In this document: piece by piece, positions 1-8,753 of the stretch
How positions within the stretch are numbered: position 1 is the first letter of the stretch
How the letters are laid out: each line of letters starts with the position of its first letter
Assembly: GCA_035574175.1 (NCBI GenBank)
Contig: DATLZB010000225.1
Location: 1-34,753, forward strand
From: DATLZB01 sp035574175
Lineage (GTDB): Bacteria; Pseudomonadota; Alphaproteobacteria; Rhizobiales; Hyphomicrobiaceae
Reading direction: 5' to 3'
Length of the DNA stretch: 34,753 nucleotides
Position numbers and translations under genes: made by a program
Notes under the pieces: generated by a model
Told to the model about the DNA's origin: nothing
The model's input: only the letters and a program-made list of their open reading frames with translations
Database searches by the model: none

Positions 1-1278
1 GGGCGGTGGCGGCGCTGCCTCGTCCTCGCGCGGCCAGCGAAAATCGTCGGCGCGACCGGGGCGGGGCGTCTGCCGCTCGCCTTTAACGAGCACGCGGAAG
101 AACGGCATCTGCGTGGGTGGGGGGCGCTGTCCCTTGAGCCCCGGCGTGGCCGTGAGCGTCAGCGAGTCCATGACCATGATGCCGTTCGCCAGCGTCTGCG
201 TAACCGTTTCGCCGATCGGCGTTGCGCGGTCCGCCGACTCCCGCCGCGTAACCAGAGCAATCACCGAGGCCGGAATGGCCGGTCGCACGATCTCCACCGT
301 CACCTGCTCCTCGCGTCCGCTCGCCCCCGGCACCTTGAACGAGACCTTCGTGTTGTCGGCCCGGGTGCTGCTCCCAGGCTCGCCGGAACGAGGGGCAGAC
401 CCGGCCTGGCGGGGAGCCTTGTTCTCGCCTGCTCCCTTGCCCACCTCGCCCGGGGCAGCGGCCGCCGCGGGGACAAGGCGGCGCTGCTCGCTCTCGCTGC
501 CAGCGAGCGGAGTTGCGCGCTCGTTGCTTGCATGGGTGAGATCGCGCTTCAGCTCGCGCTCGACGTAAAAGGCCAGTTTGCGATTGCCGGTCGAGGTGAA
601 ATGGACGCCGTCGGCCTCGCGCAGCAGCCGGTTCTTGCCGGCGAGGTCGGCGCCGTAGGCGCTGTAGTTGCCGGTCTCGTCGGCGGTTTCGTTGAAAATG
701 TCGATGAAGCGGATGCCGTTGGCTCCGGCCCGCTCACGGATGATCTCGTTGATCTCGGATGCATCCGCGCTCCACTCCGGGCGGCGCAGGATGGGCAGGC
801 TCACCCAGTAGACCGCCACGTTGCGCCGCTTGAGCGCCCGCATGGCGCGGTCGATTCGGCGGGCATACTCGCTGCGCCACTCCTCCGATTCGATGGACAC
901 GCGCCGTCCATTGGCAAGCCGCATGGGGGTTCGATCGTAGGCCCCCAGCATGACGACGGCGATGTGCATGCTGTCGGTGGCGAGCGACTCCTCGAAAGTA
1001 CGCAGGGTCTCCTCCGCCTCCGGACGGGTGAGGCCGCTCAAACTGCGCACCCGGCGCTGGATCTGCAGGCGGTTCTCGCCGGCGAAGGCTTGCAACATGC
1101 CCTCCAGCAGACCCTCAGCCAGCGAATCGCCGATAACCTGCAGGCGATAGGTATCGTTCTGCGGGAAGGGCGGCAAATAGCTTGAGCCGTAAGACTCGGT
1201 CTGGGCCGCGGCAGGCATGACCGATCCGGCAGCAACCACCGCCGCCAGCAGCCCCACACAAAGCCCGCGCATGCGCAT
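1..1278 (-). CDS. SGNH/GDSL hydrolase family protein (DUF459-like), 3' end outside window
   Basis: Partial: the frame is open from the ATG at 1278 to the window edge (426 codons), so the C-terminus is missing. A signal peptide ends near the 'PAAAQ' at residues 22-26, implying export. The GDS nucleophile motif is at residues 50-52 ('VIGDSLAEG'), a second conserved block reads 'VVMLGAYD', and the late D-x-x-H-type motif appears in 'EADGVHFTSTG', which is the SGNH hydrolase arrangement. After the catalytic domain comes a long low-complexity Ala/Pro/Arg-rich tail, then a more ordered segment. The family acts as esterases or acyl-hydrolases on envelope polymers; the substrate here is unknown. It lies 69 bp downstream of the transglycosylase gene on the same strand, so the two are probably co-transcribed. 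An in-frame ATG at 1272 is an alternative start. Confidence 0.85.
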   Translation of the reverse strand, partial: MRMRGLCVGLLAAVVAAGSVMPAAAQTESYGSSYLPPFPQNDTYRLQVIGDSLAEGLLEGMLQAFAGENRLQIQRRVRSLSGLTRPEAEETLRTFEESLATDSMHIAVVMLGAYDRTPMRLANGRRVSIESEEWRSEYARRIDRAMRALKRRNVAVYWVSLPILRRPEWSADASEINEIIRERAGANGIRFIDIFNETADETGNYSAYGADLAGKNRLLREADGVHFTSTGNRKLAFYVERELKRDLTHASNERATPLAGSESEQRRLVPAAAAAPGEVGKGAGENKAPRQAGSAPRSGEPGSSTRADNTKVSFKVPGASGREEQVTVEIVRPAIPASVIALVTRRESADRATPIGETVTQTLANGIMVMDSLTLTATPGLKGQRPPPTQMPFFRVLVKGERQTPRPGRADDFRWPREDEAAPPPP

Positions 1279-1347
1279 CTTTGCAGCTCCCTGCAAAGCG
1301 TCCCGCTTCCAGATAGGACCGCCGGGCGGCGAACGTCAAATGGCCGG

Positions 1348-2598
1348 TCAGGGCCGGGCTTGCGAGGCGCGCGCCCTGTCGAGGGTTGCAAGGCCCGGCC
1401 AGCAGTCGACGGGAAGCCGGCTTGCACGCTGAAAGAGCCCCACCTGGCGCCGGGTTACCGAACCGATCTTGCCGTCCACCTTGTCGATCGCGTAGCCGAG
1501 CCGCTGCAGTCGTTCCTGGATTTCCTCGATATCGCCGGTCGAAAGCTGCTTGATGTTTCGCCACTGCGTTACGAAGTCCCCTCCGCCGGCAATGCGGTCG
1601 GAAAGGTTGCCCACGAAAAGCGCGTAGAGGTCCGACATGTTGTAGCGCCGGATCACTTTGAAATTTTCGGTGACAAGGAAAGCCGGGCCGTAGGCGCCGC
1701 CCGGCATCATCAGGTAGGCGACGGCCCCCATTGCTTCGGGCGGAAACGCCCGACCCCCGGCCCGCCGCACACCCAGCCGCACCCATTCGCCGAGCGGGCG
1801 CTCCGCACCCGGACCCTCGCTCGCGCAGTCGAGGTCTGCGGGAAGTGTCACCTCGTAGCCCCAGGAAAGGCCGCCGATCCAACCCTTGTCCTTGAGCTGC
1901 TTGGCGGCGGACGCGAGCGCATCGGGAACGGAGTTCCAGATGTCCTTCTTGCCGTCGCCGTCAAGATCGTAGGCGTAGGCGTAGTAGTCCGTCGGCATGA
2001 ACTGCGGCAAGCCGAGCGCACCCGCCCATGATCCGCGCATGTTCTCGTGCGCGATCACGCCTTCCTCGAGCATCCGGAGCGCCGCCAGCAGTTCGGCGCG
2101 GAACATCTCCTTGCGCCGCCCGAGATAAGCCTGGGTGGCGAGCGCCGTGATGGCATGGTAGGGCAGCTTGTGCCGCCCATACGCCGTCTCCCGCCCCCAG
2201 ATACCAAGCACGACGTGGCGCTCGACGCCTATCTCCCTCTCGATTTTCGCCAGCGCATCCGCGTATTGCGCCATGAAGCCACGGCCCTGTTGCGCCAGTC
2301 GTGCCAGATAGTTCCGGTTGAGATAGTCCTGCGGCGGCCTGATGAACTCGGCCTGCCCTCTCACCTCGCTTGGCTTCTTGCCGGGCAGCACCAGATCGGG
2401 AAGCGACCGGTCGGGCTCTACGCCCGCGAAGGCGCGTTCGAAGGTCGCCCGCTTAACTCCTTGAGCCTGTGCTTCGGGCCAGAGCTCCTCGACCCACCGC
2501 CGGAAGCCCTCGTCGGCCGCCCCGACGTCCGTGCCGACCAGCCCGGCCGCAATGGCCACGACGATGCCCAGCGCTGTGCCCGCTCGGCTCGCTCGCAT
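1348..2598 (-). CDS. Lytic murein transglycosylase, MltB-type with C-terminal peptidoglycan-binding domain
   Basis: Predicted periplasmic enzyme that cleaves the glycan strand of peptidoglycan to give 1,6-anhydro-muramyl ends. From the ATG at 2598 it is 416 residues. The frame extends upstream, but this start has a good ribosome site (GGGAGG) and begins directly with a signal peptide ('MRASRAGTALGIVVAIAAGL'). The SLT_2/MltB domain follows, with the catalytic glutamate in 'GIWGRETAYG' and the conserved 'ALGLPQFMPTDYY' block. A PG_binding_1-like domain forms the C-terminus ('IEEIQERLQRLGY', 'KIGSVTRRQVGLFQ'). This matches the alphaproteobacterial lytic murein transglycosylase family in length and order. 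It is followed by the SGNH hydrolase gene, which suggests a small envelope operon. Confidence 0.93.
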   Translation of the reverse strand: MRASRAGTALGIVVAIAAGLVGTDVGAADEGFRRWVEELWPEAQAQGVKRATFERAFAGVEPDRSLPDLVLPGKKPSEVRGQAEFIRPPQDYLNRNYLARLAQQGRGFMAQYADALAKIEREIGVERHVVLGIWGRETAYGRHKLPYHAITALATQAYLGRRKEMFRAELLAALRMLEEGVIAHENMRGSWAGALGLPQFMPTDYYAYAYDLDGDGKKDIWNSVPDALASAAKQLKDKGWIGGLSWGYEVTLPADLDCASEGPGAERPLGEWVRLGVRRAGGRAFPPEAMGAVAYLMMPGGAYGPAFLVTENFKVIRRYNMSDLYALFVGNLSDRIAGGGDFVTQWRNIKQLSTGDIEEIQERLQRLGYAIDKVDGKIGSVTRRQVGLFQRASRLPVDCWPGLATLDRARASQARP

Positions 2599-2733
2599 CC
2601 ACCCTCCCGGCGGCGCTCCGCGACCCGGCAGGCACCGCATCGCCGACCGAAGCGCACGCAACGTGTAGGGCAGTGAACGAGTCCCTTGGCAATTGTTTGA
2701 CCAAAGCGGCCGACGGGCCATCTGACCGACCTC

Positions 2734-3717
2734 TCACCACGAGCCAACGAGGCGCTTTTCCCACGCCAACGCGTCGGCCACGATGCGGTCGAGATCGTCG
2801 TAACGGGGCTTCCAACCGAGTACGGCCCGGATCTTGGAGGACTGGGCCACGAGCGAGGGCGGATCCCCCGCGCGACGACCGGCAGGACGCACCTCGAAGT
2901 CCCGGCCGGCCGCGCGCTTCACCGCTTCGATCACCTCAAGCACGCTGTAACCCTTTGAGTATCCGCAATTGAAGACGTCTGAGGTTCCCCCGGCCCGCAG
3001 ATGGTCGAGGGCGGCGGTGTGCGCATAAGCAAGGTCGCTTACGTGGATGTAGTCGCGAACGCATGTGCCATCGGGTGTCGGGTAGTCCGTCCCGAACACC
3101 TCGATGTGGCTGCGCCTGCCGAGCGCCGTCTCGCAGGCTACCTTTATCAGATGGGTCGCTCGCGGCGTCGACTGCCCCGAGCGACCTTTCGGATCGGCGC
3201 CGGCCACGTTGAAGTAGCGAAGGATCACGTAGCGTAGGCCATGGGCCCTGGCGGCGTCCGCCAGCATGATCTCGGTCATCAGCTTGGACCACCCATAGGG
3301 CGAAATGGGCGCAAGCGGCGCATCCTCCGCTATGGGCGCTGCACTGGCGCTGCCATAGACCGCCGCTGTCGAAGAAAAGATGAAGGATCGCACTCCGCAG
3401 GCGACGGCTGCCTCAAGCAGCGCACGAGACTTCACCGTGTTGTTGAAATAATAGCCAAGGGGGTCCGCGATCGATTCCGCCACCACGATCGACCCGGCGA
3501 AATGGATGATCGCGTCGACCGCATGCTTCTCCATGAGCGTCCTTACCAGGTCCGTGTCGCCGCAATCCCCGACGATAAACTCGACTCCGGCTGGCAGAGC
3601 CTGCCGGAACCCGGTCGAGAGGTTGTCGAGAACGACGGGGCGCTCGCCCCGATCGACAAGATCGAGCACCATGTGGCTGCCGATATAGCCACCTCCCCCC
3701 GTGACAAGCACGCGCAT
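2734..3717 (-). CDS. galE: UDP-glucose 4-epimerase
   Basis: Interconverts UDP-glucose and UDP-galactose in the cytoplasm (Leloir pathway, sugar donors for envelope polysaccharide). It is an extended SDR with the NAD-binding motif 'VTGGGGYIGSHMV' at the N-terminus, the catalytic Tyr-Lys pair in 'SPYGWSKLMTE', and the GalE signature regions 'LRYFNVAGADPKGRSGQ' and 'DGTCVRDYIHVSDLA'. I chose the ATG at 3717 because it puts the Rossmann motif at residue 6; the 25 extra upstream codons look non-coding. The length of 327 residues is normal for the family. It reads away from galU across a 155-bp gap, a natural pairing because GalU makes its substrate. Confidence 0.95.
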   Translation of the reverse strand: MRVLVTGGGGYIGSHMVLDLVDRGERPVVLDNLSTGFRQALPAGVEFIVGDCGDTDLVRTLMEKHAVDAIIHFAGSIVVAESIADPLGYYFNNTVKSRALLEAAVACGVRSFIFSSTAAVYGSASAAPIAEDAPLAPISPYGWSKLMTEIMLADAARAHGLRYVILRYFNVAGADPKGRSGQSTPRATHLIKVACETALGRRSHIEVFGTDYPTPDGTCVRDYIHVSDLAYAHTAALDHLRAGGTSDVFNCGYSKGYSVLEVIEAVKRAAGRDFEVRPAGRRAGDPPSLVAQSSKIRAVLGWKPRYDDLDRIVADALAWEKRLVGSW

Positions 3718-3766
3718 GACCGGCCTTAACCCGTTGCTGCTCGGTTCATTTCCCCAATTGCCGCCC

Positions 3767-3783
3767 TGGAGGTCCGGCCTCCA
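3767..3783. repeat. Short inverted repeat in the galE-galU divergent intergenic region
   Basis: TGGAGG, five bases, CCTCCA: a perfect 6-bp inverted repeat about 50 bp upstream of the galE start and 90 bp upstream of galU. It could be an operator shared by the divergent promoters. No regulator is implied by the sequence. Confidence 0.35.
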
Positions 3784-3872
3784 ATCTGGCACAATTCAAG
3801 CAATATCTGCGAATTCAACGGCCGTCGCGTCCGGCCGGTCGAAGGGGTCAGCGACTGTAGAGAGGGTGGCGG

Positions 3873-4757
3873 ATGTCGAGCCGGGCAAGGCGTGTTCGCA
3901 AGGCGGTTTTTCCCGTGGCCGGGCTCGGCACCCGGTTCCTGCCGGCGACGAAGGCGATCCCGAAGGAAATGCTCCCGGTGGTCGATCGGCCGGTGGTCCA
4001 GCACGTGGTAGACGAGGCGCGGGCGGCAGGCATTGAGCACTTCATCTTTGTCACCGGACGCAACAAGGGCGCGATCGAGGATCATTTCGACAGTGCCTAC
4101 GAGCTTGAGCGCGCCCTGTCAGAGCGTGGCAAGGACAGCGAACTAGCGCTCATCATGCGCGATCTGCCCGGCGCCGGGCAGACGAGCTTTACCCGCCAGC
4201 AAGCCCCGTTGGGGCTGGGCCACGCCGTCTGGTGCGCGCGTGACATTGTTGGCGATGAGCCGTTCGCTTTGCTGCTCCCCGACATGCTCCACCATTCGGA
4301 AAAACCGTTCATGGCGGAGATGATCGAGGCTTACGAAGCCCACGGCGGCAACCACATCGCAGTCTCGCCCGTGCCTGACGAGCAGACCCACCTTTATGGC
4401 ATCGTCGGCGTCGAGAACGCGAACGCCAAGGTCTCCCGCATCACCCACATGGTCGAAAAGCCGCCGCGCGGCGCGGCTCCATCCAACCTGCACATTTCCG
4501 GACGCTACATCCTGCAGCCGGAGATCTTTAGCCTGCTCGGCGAGCAGGAGCGCGGGGCAGGCGGCGAGATCCAGCTCACCGACTCAATGATCAGGCTGTC
4601 GAAGTCGGCCGATCAGCCCTTCTTCGCCGTTCGCTTCAGCGGTCGCATTTACGACTGCGGCTCCAAGATCGGATTTCTCGCCGCCAACGTCGCCTACGCA
4701 CTTGCCCGCAGTGATCTGGGCCCGGCCCTCAGGGCCGAACTCGAGAAGTTGCTTTGA
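3873..4757 (+). CDS. galU: UTP-glucose-1-phosphate uridylyltransferase
   Basis: Makes UDP-glucose from UTP and glucose-1-phosphate for lipopolysaccharide, exopolysaccharide and glucan synthesis. The nucleotide-binding signature 'VFPVAGLGTRFLPATKAIPKEM' spans residues 12-33, followed by 'PVVDRPVVQHVVDEA' and the family block 'HFIFVTGRNKGAIEDHFD'. The later 'EKPP' and 'GGEIQLTDSM' segments are also typical. At 294 residues it is full length. An AGAGGG ribosome site precedes the ATG. It is followed 114 bp later by the arabinose-5-phosphate isomerase gene on the same strand, giving a small run of surface-sugar precursor genes. Confidence 0.96.
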   Translation: MSSRARRVRKAVFPVAGLGTRFLPATKAIPKEMLPVVDRPVVQHVVDEARAAGIEHFIFVTGRNKGAIEDHFDSAYELERALSERGKDSELALIMRDLPGAGQTSFTRQQAPLGLGHAVWCARDIVGDEPFALLLPDMLHHSEKPFMAEMIEAYEAHGGNHIAVSPVPDEQTHLYGIVGVENANAKVSRITHMVEKPPRGAAPSNLHISGRYILQPEIFSLLGEQERGAGGEIQLTDSMIRLSKSADQPFFAVRFSGRIYDCGSKIGFLAANVAYALARSDLGPALRAELEKLL

Positions 4758-4871
4758 GGCGTCGATGACCAAAGGCCGATCGCTTCAGTGCGCGCACGCC
4801 CTCTACCAGACAACGTGGGCCGCCGTGCACGACTCTGATAAGGCAGCCAGCCACGGGGGGACTTGCAGGAA

Positions 4872-5903
4872 ATGTCATCGCCAGCGCTGAGCATCCGCAA
4901 ACTGAAATCCACCGCCCACACCCGGGGCGCAGAGAAGCCGGACCCGGTGGTGGCCTCGGCAGCGCGAACGCTCACCATCGAGGGGGAGGGACTGGCAGCG
5001 CTCGCTGGCGAGCTTTCCGGACCGCTCGCAGCCCCCTTCAAAGAGGCGGTTCGTATCCTTAAGGCCGCCCAAGGGCGTGTCATCGTCACCGGGATCGGCA
5101 AGAGCGGCCACGTCGCGCAGAAGATCGCCGCCACCTTCGCTTCCACGGGCACGCCTGCCTTTTTCGTTCACCCCTCGGAAGCAAGCCACGGCGATCTCGG
5201 CATGATCACGCGCCAGGACGTGATCCTGGCCGTCTCCTGGTCGGGTGAGACGGTGGAGCTCAAGAACATCATCACCTATTCGCGCCGCTTCGCCGTGCCG
5301 CTGATCTCGCTCACCTCGCGGTGCGAATCGGCGCTCGCCAAGGCCTCCGACGTCGTGCTCGAGCTGCCCAAGGCCAAGGAGGCCTGCCCGCATGGGCTCG
5401 CACCCACCACGTCCACCACCATGCAGCTTGCGCTCGGGGACGCCCTCGCCATCGCACTGCTTGAGTCCAAGGGATTCAGCGCGCACGACTTCAAGGCGCT
5501 GCATCCCGGCGGCTCGCTCGGTGCCCAGCTCAAGTTGGTGTCCGATGTCATGCACAAAGGCGACCGGCTCCCCTTGGTCGCAGAGAACACCGTGATGTCG
5601 GACGCCATTGTGATCATGACCCAGAAGAGCTTCGGCTGCCTCGGCGTGATCGACGCCAAAGGTCGGCTCGCTGGGATGATCACCGACGGCGATTTGAGGC
5701 GTCACATGGGAGCCGAGCTGCTCGCCGCGCGCGCCTGCGATATCATGACCCGAAAGCCGAACACTCTGCGTCCCGACATGCTTGCCTCCGCCGCCCTGGA
5801 GCAGATCAACTCGCTCAAGCGGACGCAGATGTTCGTGGTGGACAAGGGCAAGCCGGTCGGCATCGTGCACGTGCACGATCTGGTTCGTGCGGGCGTGGTT
5901 TGA
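4872..5903 (+). CDS. kdsD: Arabinose-5-phosphate isomerase (KpsF/GutQ family)
   Basis: Predicted to convert ribulose-5-phosphate to arabinose-5-phosphate, the first step of Kdo synthesis for lipopolysaccharide. It has an N-terminal SIS sugar-isomerase domain ('GRVIVTGIGKSGHVAQKIA', 'SWSGETVELKNII', 'STTMQLALGDALA') and two C-terminal CBS domains ('VMHKGDRLPLV' and 'IMTRKPNTLRPD'), the standard KdsD/KpsF order. I placed the start at the ATG at 4872 (343 residues); the run of six G about 11 bp upstream is a plausible ribosome site. A TTG at 4863 is an in-frame alternative. The stop codon abuts the stop of the opposing nfeD-like gene with no gap. Confidence 0.93.
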   Translation: MSSPALSIRKLKSTAHTRGAEKPDPVVASAARTLTIEGEGLAALAGELSGPLAAPFKEAVRILKAAQGRVIVTGIGKSGHVAQKIAATFASTGTPAFFVHPSEASHGDLGMITRQDVILAVSWSGETVELKNIITYSRRFAVPLISLTSRCESALAKASDVVLELPKAKEACPHGLAPTTSTTMQLALGDALAIALLESKGFSAHDFKALHPGGSLGAQLKLVSDVMHKGDRLPLVAENTVMSDAIVIMTQKSFGCLGVIDAKGRLAGMITDGDLRRHMGAELLAARACDIMTRKPNTLRPDMLASAALEQINSLKRTQMFVVDKGKPVGIVHVHDLVRAGVV

Positions 5904-6359
5904 TCAATCCACAGCCGCCACCACCAGCACAGTGCCGTTGGTGCCGGTCACTTTGGCGCGGGCGCCCTTGGGTAGGTTGGGACCCTCCGCGTTCCACAGC
6001 GTATCGCCGACCCGTACCTTGCCGCGCCCGCCGGCGATAGCCTCTTCCACCGTCACGATGCGGCCGATGTACTGGGCTCCCCGCACGTTGAGGTTGGGCT
6101 CGTCGCTTACCGCCATCTCCGCCCGCCAGAAGCGGCGTACCGCGTATATGGCGCTGAGCGCGATCAGCGCGAAGATGATCAGTTGCCAGTGAACCGGGAT
6201 GTCGAATGACAGGGCCAGCACGCCCATGACCACGGCAGCCATTCCGAACCACATGAAATGCACGCCCGGCACCAGCATTTCGAGGAGCAGCATCCCGATG
6301 GCGATGATGAACCAGTTCCAAGCCCCAAGGGCCCAGAAGAAGTCGGTGATCGCTTTCAT
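5904..6359 (-). CDS. NfeD family membrane protein
   Basis: Short NfeD-type protein of 151 residues. The N-terminal half holds about three membrane segments ('FIIAIGMLLLEMLVPG', 'FGMAAVVMGVLALSF', 'LIIFALIALSAIYAV'). The soluble C-terminal half ('GRIVTVEEAIAGGRGKVRV' through 'NGTVLVV') matches the OB-fold NfeD domain. In bacteria these genes pair with a stomatin/SPFH gene, and one lies 67 bp upstream on the same strand, so the two are almost certainly an operon whose products act together in membrane organisation. The stop codon sits directly against the kdsD stop. Confidence 0.9.
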   Translation of the reverse strand: MKAITDFFWALGAWNWFIIAIGMLLLEMLVPGVHFMWFGMAAVVMGVLALSFDIPVHWQLIIFALIALSAIYAVRRFWRAEMAVSDEPNLNVRGAQYIGRIVTVEEAIAGGRGKVRVGDTLWNAEGPNLPKGARAKVTGTNGTVLVVAAVD

Positions 6360-6426
6360 GCTACCGTCCTCCGCTAGCCGGCCTGCCTAGCACGCCCGCT
6401 GCCCGGTTGCCATTGTAGGCCCCGGA

Positions 6427-7407
6427 TCAGGCCTGGGGCACTGAGCCGGTGCGACGAGGCGGCGACGGGCGCGCCCCGTCGCCACCGAAAGCCTCGCTAG
6501 CGATCTGAGCAAGACCGGCCAGGGTGCCGATCAGCGAGGAGGTCTCGAGCGGCATCATGATGACCTTTTGGTTCGGCGACCTGGCGAGTTCCTCGAGCGC
6601 CTTCACGTAGCTGTTGGCGATGAAGTAGTTGATCGCCTGGATGTTGCCGGCCGCGATCGCATTGCTCACGAGCTCGGTGGCTTTCGCCTCGGCCTCGGCT
6701 TGGCGCTCACGCGCCTCGGCATCGCGGAATGCCGCCTCTCTGCGGCCCTCGGCCTCGAGCACGACCGCCTGCTTCTCGCCCTCGGCTTTGAGGATCGCGG
6801 CCTGCCGCATGCCCTCCGATTCGAGGATCTGGGCGCGCTTCTCACGCTCGGCTTTCATCTGGCGAGCCATACTGTCGACGAGGTCACGCGGCGGGGCGAT
6901 ATCCTTGATCTCGATGCGGGTGACTTTCACTCCCCAGGCTTCGGTCGCCGCGTCGACCACCTGTAGCAGCTTGGCATTGATGGTGTCGCGATTTGAAAGC
7001 AACTCGTCGAGGTCCATCGAGCCCATGACGGTACGGATATTGGTCATGGTGAGATTGGTAATGGAGTGCTCGAGCTGGTCGACCTCGTAGGCGGCGCGAG
7101 CCGCGTTGAGCACCTGGTAGAAGGCGACGCCATCGACAGTGACCATGGCATTGTCGCGCGTGATGACATCCTGCGAGGGAATGTCCATCACCTGTTCCTT
7201 CATATTCATGCGATAGCCGATCGCTTGCACCACGGGGATCAGCAGGTGAAGACCCGGCTCGAGGGTTTTCTCGTACCGGCCGAAGCTCTCCACCGTGTAG
7301 TTGTAGCCTTGCGGTACTACCTTGACGCAGCTCCAGGCGATCGCGATCGCAAATACGATCAGCACGACCCCGAAAATGCCGAGCCCACCAAGAATATTGA
7401 ATTCCAT
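6427..7407 (-). CDS. SPFH/stomatin-like membrane protein (paraslipin, QmcA type)
   Basis: A 326-residue protein with one N-terminal membrane anchor ('IFGVVLIVFAIAIAWSCV') and an SPFH/Band 7 domain ('VPQGYNYTVESFGRYEKTL', 'SQDVITRDNAMVTVDGVA', 'TRIEIKDIAPPRDL'). An alanine/glutamate-rich coiled coil follows ('REKRAQILESEGMRQAAI', 'EGEKQAVVLEAEGRREA'). The family forms membrane-associated oligomers and works with NfeD partners; the neighbouring NfeD gene supports that. The ATG at 7407 has an AAAGGGG ribosome site and lies immediately before the membrane segment; the 30 upstream codons in frame look spurious. The upstream gap to hemH (7408-7566) is unusually AT-rich for this window and probably carries the promoter. 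Confidence 0.93.
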   Translation of the reverse strand: MEFNILGGLGIFGVVLIVFAIAIAWSCVKVVPQGYNYTVESFGRYEKTLEPGLHLLIPVVQAIGYRMNMKEQVMDIPSQDVITRDNAMVTVDGVAFYQVLNAARAAYEVDQLEHSITNLTMTNIRTVMGSMDLDELLSNRDTINAKLLQVVDAATEAWGVKVTRIEIKDIAPPRDLVDSMARQMKAEREKRAQILESEGMRQAAILKAEGEKQAVVLEAEGRREAAFRDAEARERQAEAEAKATELVSNAIAAGNIQAINYFIANSYVKALEELARSPNQKVIMMPLETSSLIGTLAGLAQIASEAFGGDGARPSPPRRTGSVPQA

Positions 7408-7566
7408 GACGGCCCCTTTCGTCAGAAGATGCACCGCGCGAGCGAGCCGGCGCATGCCATGGTTAGCCGGCAGATTCGAACGGCCGGTTAACAACACATT
7501 GAGAAATGATGAATATTGGAACGCACATCATATTGTAACGGCACTATTTTCTGAGATTTCTGTCCG

Positions 7567-8628
7567 CTAGGTCCAGCCCTGGAGCTCGCGCCGGACCAGG
7601 TGTTCGATCACGCGCATGCCCTGCTCGCTGTCATTGAGACAGGGGATGTGGGCGAATTTTTCTCCGCCATGATGACGGAAGCTTTCGGCGACGAGCCCGG
7701 CGATTTCCTCGAGCGTCTCCAGGCAGTCGGAAGCAAAACCGGGGTTGACCACCGCGAGCCGCCGCACCCCCTCTCGCGCCAAGCGCTCCACCGTTGCATC
7801 CGTGTAGGGCTTCAGCCACTCCTCCGGCCCGAACCGCGACTGGAAGGTCGCAAACAGGCGCCGTTCGTCGAGGCCGAGTGCAGCGCGCAGCAAGCGAGTG
7901 GTTTTCATGCAATGGCAGTAGTAGGGGTCGCCCTTTTCGAAGTAGCTCTGCGGGATGCCATGGTAGGAGGCGAGGATCACCTCCGGCTCCCAGTCTAGCT
8001 TGGCGAGATGTGCGCGGATCGAACGGGCCAGCGCATCGATATAGATCGGATCATCGTAGTAGGGAGGCACCGTGCGCACGGCTGGCTGCCAGCGCATCCG
8101 CGACAGCGTAGCGAATGCTTTGTCGTTGACGGTTGCCGTCGTCGTGGCGCTGTACTGGGGATAGAGCGGAAACCATAGGATGCGCTCGCAACCCGTTTCC
8201 TTGAGCGAGGCGAGCCGCTCGGGAATCGACGGGCGGCCGTAGCGCATCGCCCAGTCGACTTCGACCGCGAAATGGATCTCGGCGAGCCGTCGGCCGAGCT
8301 TCTCGCTCTGGCTGCGCGTGTAAGTTCTGAGCCAGCTTTCGTCGCGCTCGCTGTTCCAGATTGCCCGGTATGCCTTACCGACCCGCTGGGGGCGGCGGTT
8401 CAGTACGATTCCGTAGAGGATCGGATACCAGTAGAGGGGCGACCACTCGATGACACGGCGGTCGGTAAGAAACTCGGCAAGATACCTGCGCATCGACCAG
8501 TAGTCGGTGCCCTCGGGCGTACCGAGGTTGACGAGCAGCACGCCGACGCGACCGGTCTGCACCGGCGGATGGCCCGCTGGTCGAACGACCTGGTCGGCTG
8601 CTACCGGCGGTTCTGAATTACCCTGCAT
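7567..8628 (-). CDS. hemH: Ferrochelatase
   Basis: Inserts ferrous iron into protoporphyrin IX, the last step of haem synthesis. Conserved blocks include 'VGVLLVNLGTPEG' near the N-terminus, 'FPLYPQYSATTTA' in the middle, the catalytic His region 'ASYHGIPQSYFEKGDPY', 'FQSRFGPEEWLKPYTD' and 'VVNPGFASDCLETLEEI'. Length is about 353 residues from the ATG at 8628, where AAGG lies about ten bases upstream. ATG at 8664 and TTG at 8667 are longer alternatives. The first 25 or so residues are a variable, proline-rich leader. It reads away from the O-antigen ligase gene. Confidence 0.95.
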   Translation of the reverse strand: MQGNSEPPVAADQVVRPAGHPPVQTGRVGVLLVNLGTPEGTDYWSMRRYLAEFLTDRRVIEWSPLYWYPILYGIVLNRRPQRVGKAYRAIWNSERDESWLRTYTRSQSEKLGRRLAEIHFAVEVDWAMRYGRPSIPERLASLKETGCERILWFPLYPQYSATTTATVNDKAFATLSRMRWQPAVRTVPPYYDDPIYIDALARSIRAHLAKLDWEPEVILASYHGIPQSYFEKGDPYYCHCMKTTRLLRAALGLDERRLFATFQSRFGPEEWLKPYTDATVERLAREGVRRLAVVNPGFASDCLETLEEIAGLVAESFRHHGGEKFAHIPCLNDSEQGMRVIEHLVRRELQGWT

Positions 8629-8753
8629 TGCGTCCAACCTTATCCGTCCGGAGGCGGAAGGCATCAAGCCCCGGAGCGGGCGAGCGGTCCTTGCGCGGCG
8701 CTCGCAGAAGCCTGTAAGAGGTGCCGGACGGTCTCGGGGTTCCCCAGGTTCTC

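Noticed and set aside
4758..4871. Gap between galU and kdsD searched for a small gene or RNA
   Set aside because: No ribosome-site-supported small frame, cloverleaf or hairpin stands out.
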